Of a stretch of DNA of 64,000 bases, positions 9,834 to 26,756 are shown piece by piece. The notes under the pieces were generated by a model, which worked only from the letters and a program-made list of their open reading frames with translations, had not been told where the DNA came from and made no database searches. A program made the position numbers and the translations under genes. Positions within the stretch are counted from its first letter, which is position 1. Each line of letters starts with the position of its first letter. The stretch spans positions 33,900,702 to 33,964,701 of the forward strand of contig OY821743.1 of assembly GCA_963682055.1 (NCBI GenBank), in the 5' to 3' direction. Origin of the DNA: Primula veris (taxonomy: Eukaryota; Streptophyta; Magnoliopsida; Ericales; Primulaceae).

Positions 9834-11761
9834 ATGAAAACATATTTTTTTATAGTGAAAAAATCGAGTCTCAAGCAAGTAAGCATCGACCATTTAGTTG
9901 ATGTATGTGCCCACATGAGAGTGATGTGCAATCGAAGAAATGAAAGTTTTAATAGAATTGATATGATGAAAGATGATTAAGAAAGGAGGCCTAACTTATC
10001 AGTTTGTGGGGGCATTTGTACCAAATAATTTTTCTTCTAACTAAAGTGTTGAGTTTGGCTGATTTGAGATCTAACTTATTTTGGTTCTGTTTCCTTTATT
10101 GAATTTTATTTCATTACGCCAAATAATTTTCTGGTAACTTGTAGACTTGTAGTGTTGGAGTTAATTAAGCCAAGTTTGGTTATTCCAAAGCAAATGATTG
10201 AATGAAGATTACATTATTTGTCCAGGCTACCAGCATTAAATGTGGTACGAATAAAAAAACATGCCTAGTTTCTATCAATTACAGTTTGATAAACAGACAC
10301 TGTTCCATTAGTTTGTAAAAGTAATTAATGACTCTAGTTAATTGTAGTCAGTCAAACTAGCTAGTAGAATAAAATTAAAAAGTCGAAAATATTTTTTTCC
10401 CGTATTGAAAAAAGGTTTATTTATTGGTCAAAGTCGGTCTTTTGTTCGTTTTGTCTGTACTATTCATCTTTGTTTGGAAACTGTGTTTATTTGAGGCTCT
10501 ATTAGCATTGTTCAGTGTTCGATATGTTTGTTTTCTCATGATTGTTAGCCTCATAAGCAGTGATTCTTTAAGCATCCAAAGTTGTATGACTCACTTGTAT
10601 CTCTGATTTGTTATCTAAATTTATTATCTAAATTTGTCAATTAGAGTGGAAAAAGAAAAACACTCAAAAAAAATAGTATGCATGGGCTAAACTAAAGTTC
10701 TTTCTAGCTCAACAAAATCACTTTGGTAAAATAAGAAGATATCTATTCACTCATTTAACCCATTCATCTCCTTTACTCACATGGCAATTAGCACATACTT
10801 ACACAAGGCTCCTATTTGTTTCAAAATTACATGGAAAAAAAATGATATTTAGTAAACATGATAAAGAACCTGAGTGATTTTGTCGAGTAAAATTGAAGAG
10901 TTTAAACTAAAAGCGTTAAATTTTTTGGAGAACTAACTTTTTTGGCGAACTAACTTTGGGGAAAATTATGCATAGGCTCGGATGGACGCTCTTACATTAC
11001 ATGTATTACAATATATATAGTGCATTCTAAAACTTATAAGTTATAGAAATGATAGTAACTAGGCACTGGTATTCTGATTTCTTACTAATACAAACTCAAA
11101 GATGGTCGTTTAAGTCAACAATATAGAAACATTTAGGCTTGTTTACATTTCCAAATTCAAGGCAAAAAGATAAGCTTTTCATTGTAATACTATTAAAGTA
11201 TTACTTATTATTCTTGATCCATGTTTTTTCCTCTTCAAATTTATACTACTTTTTACAAGACGAGACTGTCCCAATGAAAACAAGAGTTAAAAGTTACTTT
11301 TATTGGTGACTCGAGAATATATACACTATAATGGCTGTGTATGTGAATCATTTTCATTCCCCTTCTTTGTTATGACCATTAAAAAGGTGATAACTGCTAT
11401 TGAGGCATCCAGAAATATTTACTTGTTTATTTTTTAAGCGAAAAAAACACTTAATTTTTTGTACTATCGTAAGTTATGCTTTATATTCAAAAAATTATAC
11501 ATTATTTATATACTTTATTCTACTACCAAGTTCCAACTGTTGTTATTGACTCAAACTGCAAAAAAAATAAAAAAATTATCTATAACTTTCCACAAAATTA
11601 CTTATTACTCCAAATTTTAGACTAAACAAAGAAAATACCGTGCCTATGTTTATACAATAACGCTATAGAGCCAGATTGGCTTACCCAGACTGAATACCAG
11701 ACAGTCTTTTATATAATTTTTAGAATTCTTTTGACACCCAAGTAAAACAAAAATAAAACAC
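9834..11761. other. AT-rich intergenic stretch
   Basis: No gene, RNA gene or bounded element recognised. Short open frames, for example near 10424-10606, encode hydrophobic low-complexity peptides without a recognisable domain. Confidence 0.4.
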
Positions 11762-12072
11762 CAAATATAATATTTATGAAACCCTAGTTGAGACTACACT
11801 AAATTTAAATATTAATTAAAAATATTTAAAATTTTAATGATTTTAGTATATTTTATTTGACTATTCAACAAAATAAAACCTCAAATATAATATGTATGGA
11901 ACCCTAGTCGAGACTACCATAAACTTAAATATTAATTAAAAATATTTAAAATTTTAATAATTTTAATATATTTTATTTGGCGATTTAACAAAATAAAAAC
12001 TCAAATATAATATTATAGAACCATATTTGAGACTATCCTAAACTTAAATATTAATTAAAAATATTAAATATA
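11762..12072. repeat. 120-bp tandem repeat, about 2.6 copies
   Basis: Units start at 11762, 11882 and 12002, so the period is exactly 120 bp. Each begins CAAATATAATAT, contains GAAACCCTAGTTGAGACTA-like sequence and ATATTAATTAAAAATATT, and is very AT-rich. The third copy is truncated. The units have diverged by scattered substitutions. Confidence 0.9.
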
Positions 12073-12554
12073 TAGCCGAATAGCGTAAAATAAAATTTTA
12101 AATTTACATTAAGAACTGCTGTGTTGAGAGTCTGATTGAGTGTATCTAGCTCATTATGTTTATACTCATAAGATGGAAAGATAAAGCTGATTTAATAATG
12201 ATAACTCTTTAATGATGTTGCTTTGTGAAGCTATTAATTTATGAAAAAGTCCTTTAACGTCCTATCTACAATATTTTGTAATCCTCCGAACCTATGGTTG
12301 CATGTGTTAGGCATATGGATGGAGTAAATTTTTGTAACAAAATTTAATTAATTAACAACTTCATTATTAAGGAATATAATCTCAATCAAAAGCAGGCCAC
12401 AAGATCACGCATGAGGCACGTAATGGGCTTTTAAGTGGGCCCAAATCCTCATAATCAACAAGTTTGTGGTCCTGGTTAACTAGTAAGTATACTATGCAAT
12501 GATGAATTTGATACCTAAGACAAGAATCTAAAATTCTCATGAGTGTCTAAGATA

Positions 12555-12851
12555 CTTGCTCCGGTCTCGAAATCTCAAAATAAATGACTTCTATTCTATT
12601 TCGGAACGTATCAAAATAAGTGTTATTTTTCAATTTTAGTATTTTCTCTTTTTTATTTTTTGAAATCTCTTTTTGGTAGTTAAGTTATATCAAATTTACA
12701 ACTATAATATCATATTATAAGTAAGAAATAATTTTTGTTTGAAAATTTTGATTTTTTTGATTATTTTTTGTTGAATTTTGACTGAAATTGGTTAAAATAC
12801 TTAAATAACACAGTTTTCGAACAAAGACACTTATATTAGGACGAAAAAGAG
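12555..12851. mobile_element. Stowaway-like MITE
   Basis: The segment is bounded by TA dinucleotides and has inverted ends resembling the Stowaway/Tc1-mariner consensus: CTTGCTCCGGTCTCGAAAT at the left, and CTCTTTTTCGTCCTAATATA when the right end is read on the minus strand. The AAAATAAGTG-type subterminal motif is present. Length is 297 bp with an AT-rich interior. Confidence 0.6.
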
Positions 12852-12853
12852 TA

Positions 12854-14180
<1,327 letters not shown>

Positions 14181-14449
14181 GCTTTGGCTTATTCATCTTT
14201 GTAAATTGGATATTTCGACTTGGTAACCAGTGTTTGAGTTATCGTGGGTTTTCTAGCACCGTTCGAGCTAGACTATGTTGTTTGATCCATCATTTCATAT
14301 CCAGAGTCTCGGTCCTAATGGGTTTTTTTCCTAAGGAGAAAGACAATAGAAAAAGGTATGAAGTTAACCAAAGCGGAAACACGTTGAATGAATTTGTCGA
14401 TATTTACACTCCCTTTTTGGGATGTTTTGCTGGTTTTATATTTTTCCAG

Positions 14450-17135
<2,686 letters not shown>

Positions 17136-20121
17136 CCAGAAAGAATCCAAAGGAAAAAAATCCAAATAATTTTTTTACCAGCAGGGCTTTAAAGTTTTTT
17201 CCTTTTACGAATTCCTCGATATATTAGTATTACATGGAGATAAATATTTGATTGATTACTCGGATATTGTGACTAAATTATCCTATCATCTTGTCCTTTG
17301 GTGAACTCGTTTATTACATGACCCTTTTTTTTTTACCTTTTCTTTAATTTTCTTCTTTTCTTTTACACCACTATTCTAAATTTTGTGTCGCCGTACCTGG
17401 TATGGAAATGAGATCACCTTCGGTGTATTGGTGCTTTCCAAAAGAGGCCTGAACTCTATGTTTACTCATCATATTTAGTTCTAAGAATAGTCATCTTTTG
17501 AGATGTTTTAATACTTGATAAGAAACTTATTTATTATCATAAAAAGACGAGGGGATGCAAGTTTAAATTCAAAATCAAAATGGTTAAACCGATAGATCTA
17601 GATGTAGTGAACCGATCCAAAGTATTCTTATTGCTTATGGAGATTTTGCATATAGTTGTTCTGAATCGCGAGTATTTCATTGCTTTGTTGGCTTTTGTAT
17701 CTTCTCACACATTCTTTTGGTGAACGATTTATCTGGTATATCTTGCACAACTCCAATTCATTCAACATGTTCGAGGAAGCATACTTCTTTTTCTTATAAC
17801 CAAGGTCATACACATTCATCAACCAATTAGTATAAATTGCTAACTCGGATCATGTGGCCTTCCAGTATCCATCACCGGCAGATCTATTAGGCCGGATTCA
17901 TTTGACAGATTTCTTCTTCCTCCAGGTATATTAATTTGATGACGTATCTGATAATTTTAAGAGTATAGTTGATAAATTGCACACGTATTTATCATTCTGA
18001 TTACCTCTCAATAACAATTATTAATATTCGTGAAAACTCACATTATACTGTTTTTATGAGACTGGCGAAGTAAATGATTATTTTTATTTTTTAATATATG
18101 TAACGCGCGACTATTTCATCCGTGCATTAACCATTTTAATTATGATTCTTCCGCTTCCCGGAAATAAGTTGTAAACTTGTAATGAAGTTTATAGTAACAA
18201 AAATTAGCTACAGTAACACAATTCGGTAATTGTTTAGGCGATTCAACATTCATGCATGGTAATTAAATCATTGTCGAGTTTCTCAGTTAAATACAAAAAT
18301 GTCACACCAAGTCAATGATTTTACAATAGTGTTTAGTAAAGGGAAGAAAAAAAGGTAAACTGCATATGGAGTAAACAGAACCCGATATCATTTAGGGTGA
18401 GCTAAAATCGCATAATAAATTTAAAAGCTCTAAAAGTAATTCAATATATGAACTTTAGTGTTCAAAATGAGAATCCCATGTTATATTGTTATCTAATTAA
18501 TCACATGCCATTATGCCAGTATTGATTATTGGCTAGCTTTTGACTTTAGTTTGTGCATGTTTACTCGATATTTTGGACCATAATTAACCAGTTACTCGAT
18601 TATGCTATATGTTTACTTACATGCCGGTGTTACAAGTAGTGTTACGTTCACCCCTATTAAACTTCGCCATATATCTCTTTTTGAGAGAAGTGAGAACAAA
18701 TAAAACTGCGAACAGACACCCATAGGGAGAATAAATTCAGCTTATGTTAATCCAAATGAATCGTTTAACGAAAATGCTTTGCCTTATTAAACCGGAATAT
18801 AATAAATTGACTGATACAAAACATGGAGCTAGCTTTAAAAAAATCTTAATATTAGATCTTGAAACTTTAAAAAAAATCCATCTAACTCAATGCTAAACTC
18901 CCATTATTTCTTAATTTATTCTAGACTCGAGCTCCTAAAGCATAACCATAAGATCCTACGTGGAACAATTTCATTTAGTCACAAAAGCTTACAATGTCAT
19001 TGGAACAACCTAAGACGTAATTGTAAGTTGAAAAAAGTTATGTTGGCAGTGGCGGAACCAGGAATGATAAATAAGGGGGCTGATTTTCTATATAATAAAA
19101 TTGTATAACTTATATGAAGTTATTTTATGGAATTGGTTGGTTACAAGTTACAACTTCATATGCAACTGACAATTACTATTGAGTCGCAACTGCATGCAAC
19201 CGCATTCTGAACTTGGTCACTCAAAAGTTTACAAACCGAAAAAGAAGTACGGCATACAAAAGTTTTGGTGTTAGTGACGGTACTAAATATTAGTAGTATA
19301 TCAGTACTATCCGTATTCATACGTAGTTAGAAAACACTACTCGCTTTGTTAAGGAACGAATGTAGCCAGCCACAAATAGAATTAGTCTCATCCAAGTAAC
19401 AATAAGCCTGGTACAAAAAATAAACGACAGACTCATTGGCCAAGATCAGTAATGCTTTCAATCTTTCTTAGATCTAAGGAAAAGCTGTTTGAACAGTTAG
19501 GTTTGCAAGGATGGGCACAAAGGACTCTTACAAAAAAAAATAAAAACAAAATAGATGTCAGATTGTCAGTATTGCTTCTTTATTATTTGCAGTAATAACA
19601 AACCTAACTTTATACTTGCTATGGTAAAGCTTTTGGTACCCATAACTAAACTCCCTTAATAGAACTGTTGTACATTCAAACAAGATCACAATTCACATAG
19701 AAGAACTAAAATATGCTAAATTCCATTACTTGTAAGATCACTTCTCAGTCTCAATATAGATGTACATTATGGTAAAGATACGTACACGATATTTGCATAT
19801 AAAATTCTCAAAAATTCCTCAATTTCCAAGTAGCTAGAGCTCTCTTTTTAAAAGTCTTTTTACCCTATACTTTATAAAGATAATTTGAGATATGTCACAA
19901 AATAGGATATTGATACACTAGCTAGTTTGGGACTAAAATAAACACTGAAGATGAAAGAGGAAGTGAATAACTCGATCCAAAACCTTAAATACAAAACTAT
20001 TAATTAAACAGAAAAAAATTCTAGACACGAAGAAAAGGTATACACCGTGTTTAGAAATGCAGAAATATAATTAAGTGTACTTACAAAGCAAGATCTTATA
20101 AAAAAAAACATCTAAAAAGAG
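17136..20121. other. Intergenic stretch between the SerRS fragment and the MIR159 cluster
   Basis: No gene recognised. The first few hundred bases probably hold the seryl-tRNA synthetase 3' UTR. Bases 19047-19133 repeat the GTGGCGGAACCAG element end found at 13371-13455. The rest is AT-rich without clear structure. Confidence 0.4.
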
Positions 20122-20306
20122 GTGTTGAACTCCCTTCAATCCAAACAAGAATTAAAACATGGGTAATGAAGCTCCTGGGATATGCAAGCCATAACACTAT
20201 CCATGAAATAAGACATTTTGGATAGAGATAAGGAATCCATATATCAGCAGCTCAATTAATCCATTTACACCCTCTATTGGACTTAAAGAAGTTCCACTCC
20301 ACAACC
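20122..20306 (-). ncRNA. MIR159: MIR159-like precursor, variant mature sequence
   Basis: On the minus strand this folds like plant MIR159. The 3' arm (20125-20145) starts TTTGGATTGAAGGGAG as in canonical miR159 and differs from it only at mature positions 17 (C to T) and 20 (T to A). The 5' arm around 20279-20300 (GGAACTTCTTTAAGTCCAAT, minus strand) pairs with it through Watson-Crick and G-U pairs. Loop-proximal blocks typical of MIR159 are kept: GAGCTGCTGATATATGGATT on the 5' side and GGCTTGCATATCCCAGGAGC on the 3' side. miR159 silences GAMYB-type MYB mRNAs. The seed is unchanged, so such targets remain plausible, but 3' pairing would differ. It lies about 500 bp downstream of the canonical copy on the same strand, possibly in one primary transcript. 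Confidence 0.88.
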
Positions 20307-20479
20307 CTAGATTTTATTTTTATTTTTTTCTAATATTTTATTTAGTTAAACGTTTAAACAACCTTTATCCAACAGATCCTCAAAGTAAGAAAAAAAGTAT
20401 CAGAACATAAAAAAAAAGTGTACTTCAAGCTAGATCTAATCGAAAAAGTACGTACTTAATTTATCTAGAGAGAATGAGA

Positions 20480-20620
20480 TGTAAAACTCTCTTCAAACCA
20501 AACAACGATTTAAACAAAGGAAAATGAAGCTACTGAGTGTATGTAAGCAATTATACTAATTATCAAAAGGAATTTCATTCCATGTAAAAATTATTAAAAG
20601 GAGTTTCATTCCATTTAAAC
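20480..20620 (-). ncRNA. Decayed MIR159-like foldback
   Basis: Minus-strand sequence from 20502 down to 20482 reads TTTGGTTTGAAGAGAGTTTT, a mutated miR159-like segment. It is followed on the plus strand by GAAGCTACTGAGTGTATGTAAGC, matching the loop-proximal block of the neighbouring copies. A weak 5'-arm counterpart may lie near 20592-20615 (AAAGGAGTTTCATTCC against AAAGAAGTTCCACTCC). Many differences are transitions. It is probably a dead third copy between the two better foldbacks. Confidence 0.55.
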
Positions 20621-20817
20621 AAAGGAAAATGAAGCCAAATTTTAACAAACCCTAACAAAATAAAAAAAAGAAAAACGCAAAAAGAAACAAAAATAAATCT
20701 TAAAAATCCAACTTAAAACAAATTTACAAAAATAAAATCAAACTTAATTAGGAAATCTTATAGTTGTTTTTCTCAAAATTATTCAAAGAAAATACTTGTA
20801 GAAAGAGAGTGATCAGG

Positions 20818-20998
20818 TGTAGAGCTCCCTTCAATCCAAACAAGGATTAAAACATGGGAAATTAAGCTCCTGAGATATGCAAACCATACCACTATCCATA
20901 GAAATGATTGTGTGGATAGGAATAAGGTATCCATATATTAGCAGCTCAATATCACCATTTATACCCTCTATTGGACTTCAGAGAGCTCCACTCCACAA
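20818..20998 (-). ncRNA. MIR159: MIR159 precursor with canonical mature miR159
   Basis: The reverse complement of 20820-20840 matches the canonical 21-nt miR159a at every position (TTTGGATTGAAGGGAG...). The opposite arm near 20970-20992 reads TGGAGCTCTCTGAAGTCCAA on the minus strand and pairs with it. Both inner conserved blocks of long MIR159 foldbacks are present: GAGCTGCTAATATATGGAT on the 5' side and GGTTTGCATATCTCAGGAGC on the 3' side. The precursor is about 180 nt, normal for MIR159. Known role: guides cleavage of GAMYB-family MYB transcripts in anther, seed and vegetative tissue. It is first in transcription order in the cluster. Confidence 0.96.
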
Positions 20999-21069
20999 AC
21001 CCTATCCTCAAACTCAAAAAAATATAATAAATTTACAATAAATTTAAACCAAGAGCTAATTTGCAGATT

Positions 21070-21275
21070 ACTTGTGTTTACAAAGCTATATAAAATGATC
21101 TAATTTGTTACAAAACTTGTGTTTACAAAGCTACTTAAAATGATCTAATTTGCAAAAAACTTGTGTTTACAAAGCTACTTAAAATGCTCTAGTTTGCAAA
21201 AAACTTGTGTTTACAAAGCTACTTAAAATGCTCTAGTTTGCAAAAAACATGTGTTTACAAAGCTTCTTTATATGC
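21070..21275. repeat. 44-bp tandem repeat upstream of MIR159
   Basis: Five units begin at 21070, 21115, 21159, 21203 and 21247 with ACTTGTGTTTACAAAGCTAC. The period is 45 then 44 bp. The middle units are nearly identical, the outer ones diverged. On the minus strand the outermost unit contains CATATAAAG, a possible TATA box for the MIR159 primary transcript. The array lies 70-280 bp upstream of the canonical precursor. Confidence 0.9.
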
Positions 21276-24200
21276 TTCTTAATTTACTGACTGATGATAC
21301 ACGAATCAAGCAGATCCATTAAAAGAAACATAGATAAGATCAGAAGAAAAGTCGTCTAGAAGAAATGAACATAACAAACCATATTAGGTAAGTGGAAAAG
21401 AAATAAAAGAACTTAAAAGGACATATAATTAAAGAGAATATGAATCACAAGCTTGTAACCAGAATAATAAGTCTTTGAGCAATCTCAACAATCGCTCAAT
21501 GAACTCAGCTGATTTTTTTTATTTTATTTTTATGTATACTTGGTTACTTAGATATAAATGATAGAGACTATTTATTGAACTAGTCTAGGGTTGGGTATGA
21601 GAAAAAGAGAGAGATAAATAATGCTTTCATGAGCTGTAATAGTTTTTAAAATATAAATTGTAGTACAATATTGTTATTTACTATTTACATCTCTATCCAC
21701 CCACCCATCTCTATAAAAAAAAGTCTTGGGAAGCGGCTCCATTGTCTGAATTAAGATTCTTTTTTTTAACTTCACATGCCTTTGTCACGTTTGGACCATA
21801 CATACATGCTAGTAATAAATTAATAATATAGGACTACTTTGACTGATTACTACTGTATACAATATTTACAGCACGAATGATTTTCTATTTTCGAATTTTA
21901 TTTGTACATTAAATTGCACTACTTTATTTTCGAACTTTATGTTTCAGTCCACTTCTCATAAATATAAAGTTTTATTATATTGCCTTTCTAGCATTAGCTT
22001 TATAAATAGAGAATGTGTAAATAAGTAATGAGAAATGATGATTTTATATTAAATCGGGGAGTATGCGGAGTGGAGTTATAAATTGAAACGGAATAAGTAC
22101 CATCGAAATTGAAATTCTTAAGAAGCTCAATCTCAGTGTGGTTAAATTTGTAACCTAAATAGTAACATTGTTGTTAATTTAACCTAAATAGTGAAACACT
22201 AATGGGGTATGTGCTCCTTTTTATCTTTTTCTGATTTATCTTTGGAAGGAAAATTTTAAATGCTTTATAAAAAGTTATAATTTAACTTGTGAAATGAGTT
22301 AAAATATGTAGAGCATCAAACATTAATATTTCACAAGACGCTCAAAAAACTGTCAACCTACTAAGTTTTTTCATTAGTCTTAATTTAAAAATAAGTTATG
22401 GGAATTTATTTGTTATTCATCGAGAATTGACAACATCTAGTATTTCTATTAGAGCAACGAATTTGGTAGATAGAAAATTTGTACAAATGAAAATTTCACA
22501 AGATACAAAAATAAGTGATTTTTTTTTGTGAGCTCAACAAGCTACCGAATCAAATTATTTTCGATTATGGTATTGGTAAAGTTATAATTCTAGTCAAAAG
22601 CGTCGCAAGTGTTAACCCGATAGATTTGAAATTATATATACTATGTTTGAAAGCCAATTTCTACATGCCAAACACTACAAAGTGTCTCAAATTATTTACT
22701 TTTTATTTTAATTTTTGTCACATGAAGTTGATAGTACTGTTGGTTTTACCAGATAAAATACACTCCATTAATACCGTGTAAGCTATATTGTGAACAATTT
22801 ATATAAAATAGGCAACTTATATTATAAAAAAAAGTAACGCACCAAATTACTTTGGAAATAATCCATATAATCACATCAAATTCCAAATTTGTTTAGCTCT
22901 ATGTGCATCATAATTCGATTGAGCATTTTCGGGATTTTCATCTTAACATGTTTGAACTTCTTCAAACTGGCTCGTAATGCGTGTGCTGATGCTTGTAAAC
23001 TGGCTCGGAAATGATCCCATGTAGTCATAGTCGAAAATTGATTGTTAAAATTTGGATCGGATGAAAATAGAGAATATTGATTGGGGGAAGGGAAAATTGG
23101 TATTTTCAAATATATCCGACGAAAATTGATAATTTGGATGCATATTAGATAATAATAAAAAAAAGAAAGATATTAAGATAATCAATTAGAAATTATGTAT
23201 TTTGGAAAGTATCGTATTCAGAAGATAAATTTATATTTATTCCCTAAATAACATAACAATCATTCATATGTATAAAAATTTAGAGATACGTAAATTTGAA
23301 GAAGTGTGAGCTATTTTTTTTGTCCTAAGAAATGCATGTTTTTTTTAAAATAAATATGTTCATTATTATTAAAATAGCATGTGAAAATACAGAGTTCAAT
23401 GCCGCTGAAACAATCTTCAAGAGACTAAGTAAAATAGAATAATACAAAGGCACAAAAACCACTCAGAAGCATGATAACTCATATACTCCCCTATGATAAT
23501 CAATCATGCACATTGTTCAAAATACATTAAAAAAACGCAATATAACGATATAAAATGTCCCAACTATCGAAAAATAAAAAGAAACATTAAAATATTGTCA
23601 AGAACGTCAATCGAATATCAGGTCAAAAGAGACAGAAGGCCTTAAAGAACCCAATACATACTAGATTAAAGAAAGCTCCATCGGTGTGACAGCACACTAA
23701 TAAACCCGATCTAAATGGACCAATCATGTCATAAATTTCAAAGGCAACCACTCCATCCATAATTAATCCAAACTAACCAACTAACTGAAATAGGACAAAC
23801 TCCGTCAATACTCATAAATTCAATAATCGAGACAAACCCCTATCATATAAAACGTCATAATGAGTATAATAAACTAAATGCACGAATTTGATACACGGAC
23901 AAAATGGCCCTACTCGGTATAAACAAATTTTGTAAACTCCTATCAAGGTCTAAAATACATACGACATACCAGACCACCAGTCTGCGGGCAGAGAGATCTC
24001 TAAAAGTATCCTACCAGGTCTGTCTCTGAAGTATCGATCGAGGTGGCAACACACTAAAATAAACCGATCCCTCAAGCCTACAAGGTAGAAAAACCCAATA
24101 AACAGCTCACGCCCCTAACTCAAATGATGGTGACTTTACCCATTTCCATTCTATCCGAGACCTCAAATGCAAAAATGTTACGACCAAATAAGGCAACATT

Positions 24201-25596
24201 CCGTCTCAATCTAATCCTAAAAGGGGAAGAAATCAGAAAGGATGTGGGGATAATAAGCATGTGATAAAAAGGCTAAAAAGGATTAAGAACGGTAAAGAAA
24301 TGCGAGAAGAAATCGAAAGAGCAAAGAAATTGTAAGGACAGATATGAGAAGATGAGGGAAAAAAAGGATGAGGGACGGAGATGGAAAGATTGGATGAGGA
24401 GCTTTGAGATGAGAATAGAGGTAGGGGTGATGCCCCAGGGCAGGAGGTGGGCCGGAGAGGTGGTGAAGCACCACCTTCTATCCTAGGTGGGCTGAGCGGC
24501 AGCTAGGGTTCCTTTGAAGAAGGGGGTGGAGAGAGAAAGGGGTGGGTTAGTTTGTTTGATGTTTGAAATGATAAATACATTCACTTATATAGAGTTTTTT
24601 CTGTATGATTCGTCAAATCAAATATTAAAAAACTGTATATTTTATCAAATTGAAGATTTGGTTATTGTTTAGTCAATTCAAATAATTTGATAATAAAACA
24701 AAGATTTTTCATACTTTTATAAAAATTCAACCATACTTTCCTATAATAACATTATATATACCCGCACTGCTATCTTACATAGTGCGTATGTCTTTTTTAT
24801 CGTGCGGAAATGTGTTTACCGTTTGATACAAATATCTTCTCTTTTCACATATAACGAAGCATAAAAGACATAACATAATGGATGTTGGGGGACAACTTAT
24901 ATCGGACTTGTTAGGTTTGATATAACTTTTACCAGTTCACGTGTATTGTGGACCTGACATGTCCAGTATGAGACTAGAAACGAGTCATTTACAACCTCAA
25001 AAAAGACGCTTACATGAGGGATAATACTTAGGACTCAAAGAACTCAACATACACATCGTGCATCAAACAAGTAAGCTATAAACATGAAAATACAGTGTAA
25101 ATAAAATATTTACAACAGTAGAAATTAGAGAATATCTAAAAATTATAAATTCTTGTGAGAGGTCAACTTTCAAAAATCAAGTATATTTGTGGAATCTAAA
25201 ATCCCGCACCCTAGCAAACCAGGCATACTTACCCTAAAGAAGAAAAGTAAATTACCATCAAGAATTCAAGATTTAATATTGGATTTCCCTTTTGTACAAT
25301 AGTAACAGAGTGACTAATTTCAGCCACACATGTGAATTTATGTTTGCTTTTCAATATTTGTGTTTTTGTATTTTCTTGTTATGTAGAATTTGTAAAGCAG
25401 ACACCAATCTAGAACCTCACGCTTTTACCGACATATACACACACCACAAGAAAGTTGTACAATTTAATTCAACTGTAATTTAAGCTTGAAAGAGCATTTT
25501 CGATAAATAAGACCTGATTACCATTGTTGTAAAACATTTGATCAAATTAACATTCGATTTCTAATAAACTTATATTATTATTATTATTATGTATTA
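21276..25596. other. Gene-poor stretch, including the probable MIR159 promoter side
   Basis: No protein gene recognised. Two related motifs near 23670-23720 and 24030-24080 (CACACTAATAAACCCGATCT and CACACTAAAATAAACCGATC) suggest an old repeat. Bases 24280-24540 are unusually purine-rich (AGGATGAGGGACGGAG type) and may be an old transcribed leader, without a clear ORF. A short TTA run lies at about 25572-25590. Confidence 0.4.
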
Positions 25597-26239
25597 CAGT
25601 AAAACATCTATAGATTAATAATGTAGAAAACATAGAAATTTATTAATTTAGAGAGATATTAATTAATTGATAAATTAATAATTATTGTTTAAAACAGGTT
25701 TTTATTGATTGGATGATTAATGTTCACTGAACGGCAATAGCAAATAGTTATCGACACTGTAAAATTCGTCCGATCAATAAACTTTCTATTAAGATGAAAT
25801 CACTATTGAGTAGTATATTTATAAACTTGAAAAAATAGTTTGTGGTTTTGATTATCGCAACAAAACGGATGTTAATGAGCTGTTGGATTATTTTAGAAGA
25901 AATTATGAATACTGTGTTTGGTAACAATAAGTCAAGAGGATGAATTTGGATGCAATAGAAAAATTAGGGATGAAATTAAATTAGATTTATTTTTTTTATA
26001 AAAATCAAATGACGATAGAGTCATATTTCACCAATTCGTTCTATTAATTTTTGTCATTTTGAAGAATTATTAATTTATAATTTTACCGGGACCAATATTT
26101 ATATAAGAATTATAAGAAGATTTAATATCTTATTAATTTATCGAAATTTATGATTTTTTACGTTGAAGCAAGTCGGACCAGAAAAAGTTATTATTTTAAA
26201 ATTTTTATTAATTTACCTAGTATTAATTTAGAGAGTCTG
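25597..26239. mobile_element. Emigrant-like (pogo/Tc1-mariner) element
   Basis: The left end CAGTAAAACATCTATAGATT follows a TA and closely matches the Emigrant terminal repeat as I recall it. The right side has the expected inverted TATTAATTTA-GAGAG...CTG followed by TA. Interior motifs TTATTAATTTAGAGAGATAT and the inverted counterparts near 26040-26100 (ACCGGGACCAATATTTATA) also fit the family. At 643 bp it is longer than typical Emigrant MITEs and may keep a decayed fragment of transposase. Confidence 0.6.
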
Positions 26240-26756
26240 TACTAATATTTGACCCATTCATTCGTGTTTGAGCGTTATTAATTATGACTGCATGCACTCT
26301 TTTTCTTTGTTTGGAAATAAGTACCATTCATTATATTTTATACTATTCTCTATTTCACATGCATTTTTACACCAGTTAATTTAACTAAAGTTTACACTGC
26401 TTCATTCTTTGCGGAATGCTGGTACAAAGGGTAAATACAAAACAATAAAATATATGATTCCGATACTGATCATGTTAATATAGACAAGATGAAAATGATA
26501 CAAAGTGTAAATGGTTACACTAGAAGTCTACCACAAGTAAAACAATATAAATATATCAATACAAGTTCAACTAATCTATATATATATATATATATATATA
26601 TACTCAACCAATAAAAATCATAAACGCGCGACTTATTGAATACCTTTCATACCATCTCAGTGTTCATGCAAATTCAGGCACTATTCAAAATGTATTAACA
26701 GTGTTATAAACATTTCTTTTTTAAATAACTTCAATTTTAATTTTATAACTTGCATA
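26240..26756. other. AT-rich spacer with (TA)n microsatellite
   Basis: A TA dinucleotide run occupies about 26576-26602. Nothing else is recognised. Confidence 0.5.

Noticed and set aside
21070..21275. Regular repeats reminiscent of a CRISPR array
   Set aside because: Units are contiguous without unique spacers, in a plant nuclear context.
24280..24540. Purine-rich segment with Pro/Leu-rich minus-strand ORF
   Set aside because: The frame follows composition bias and shows no domain.
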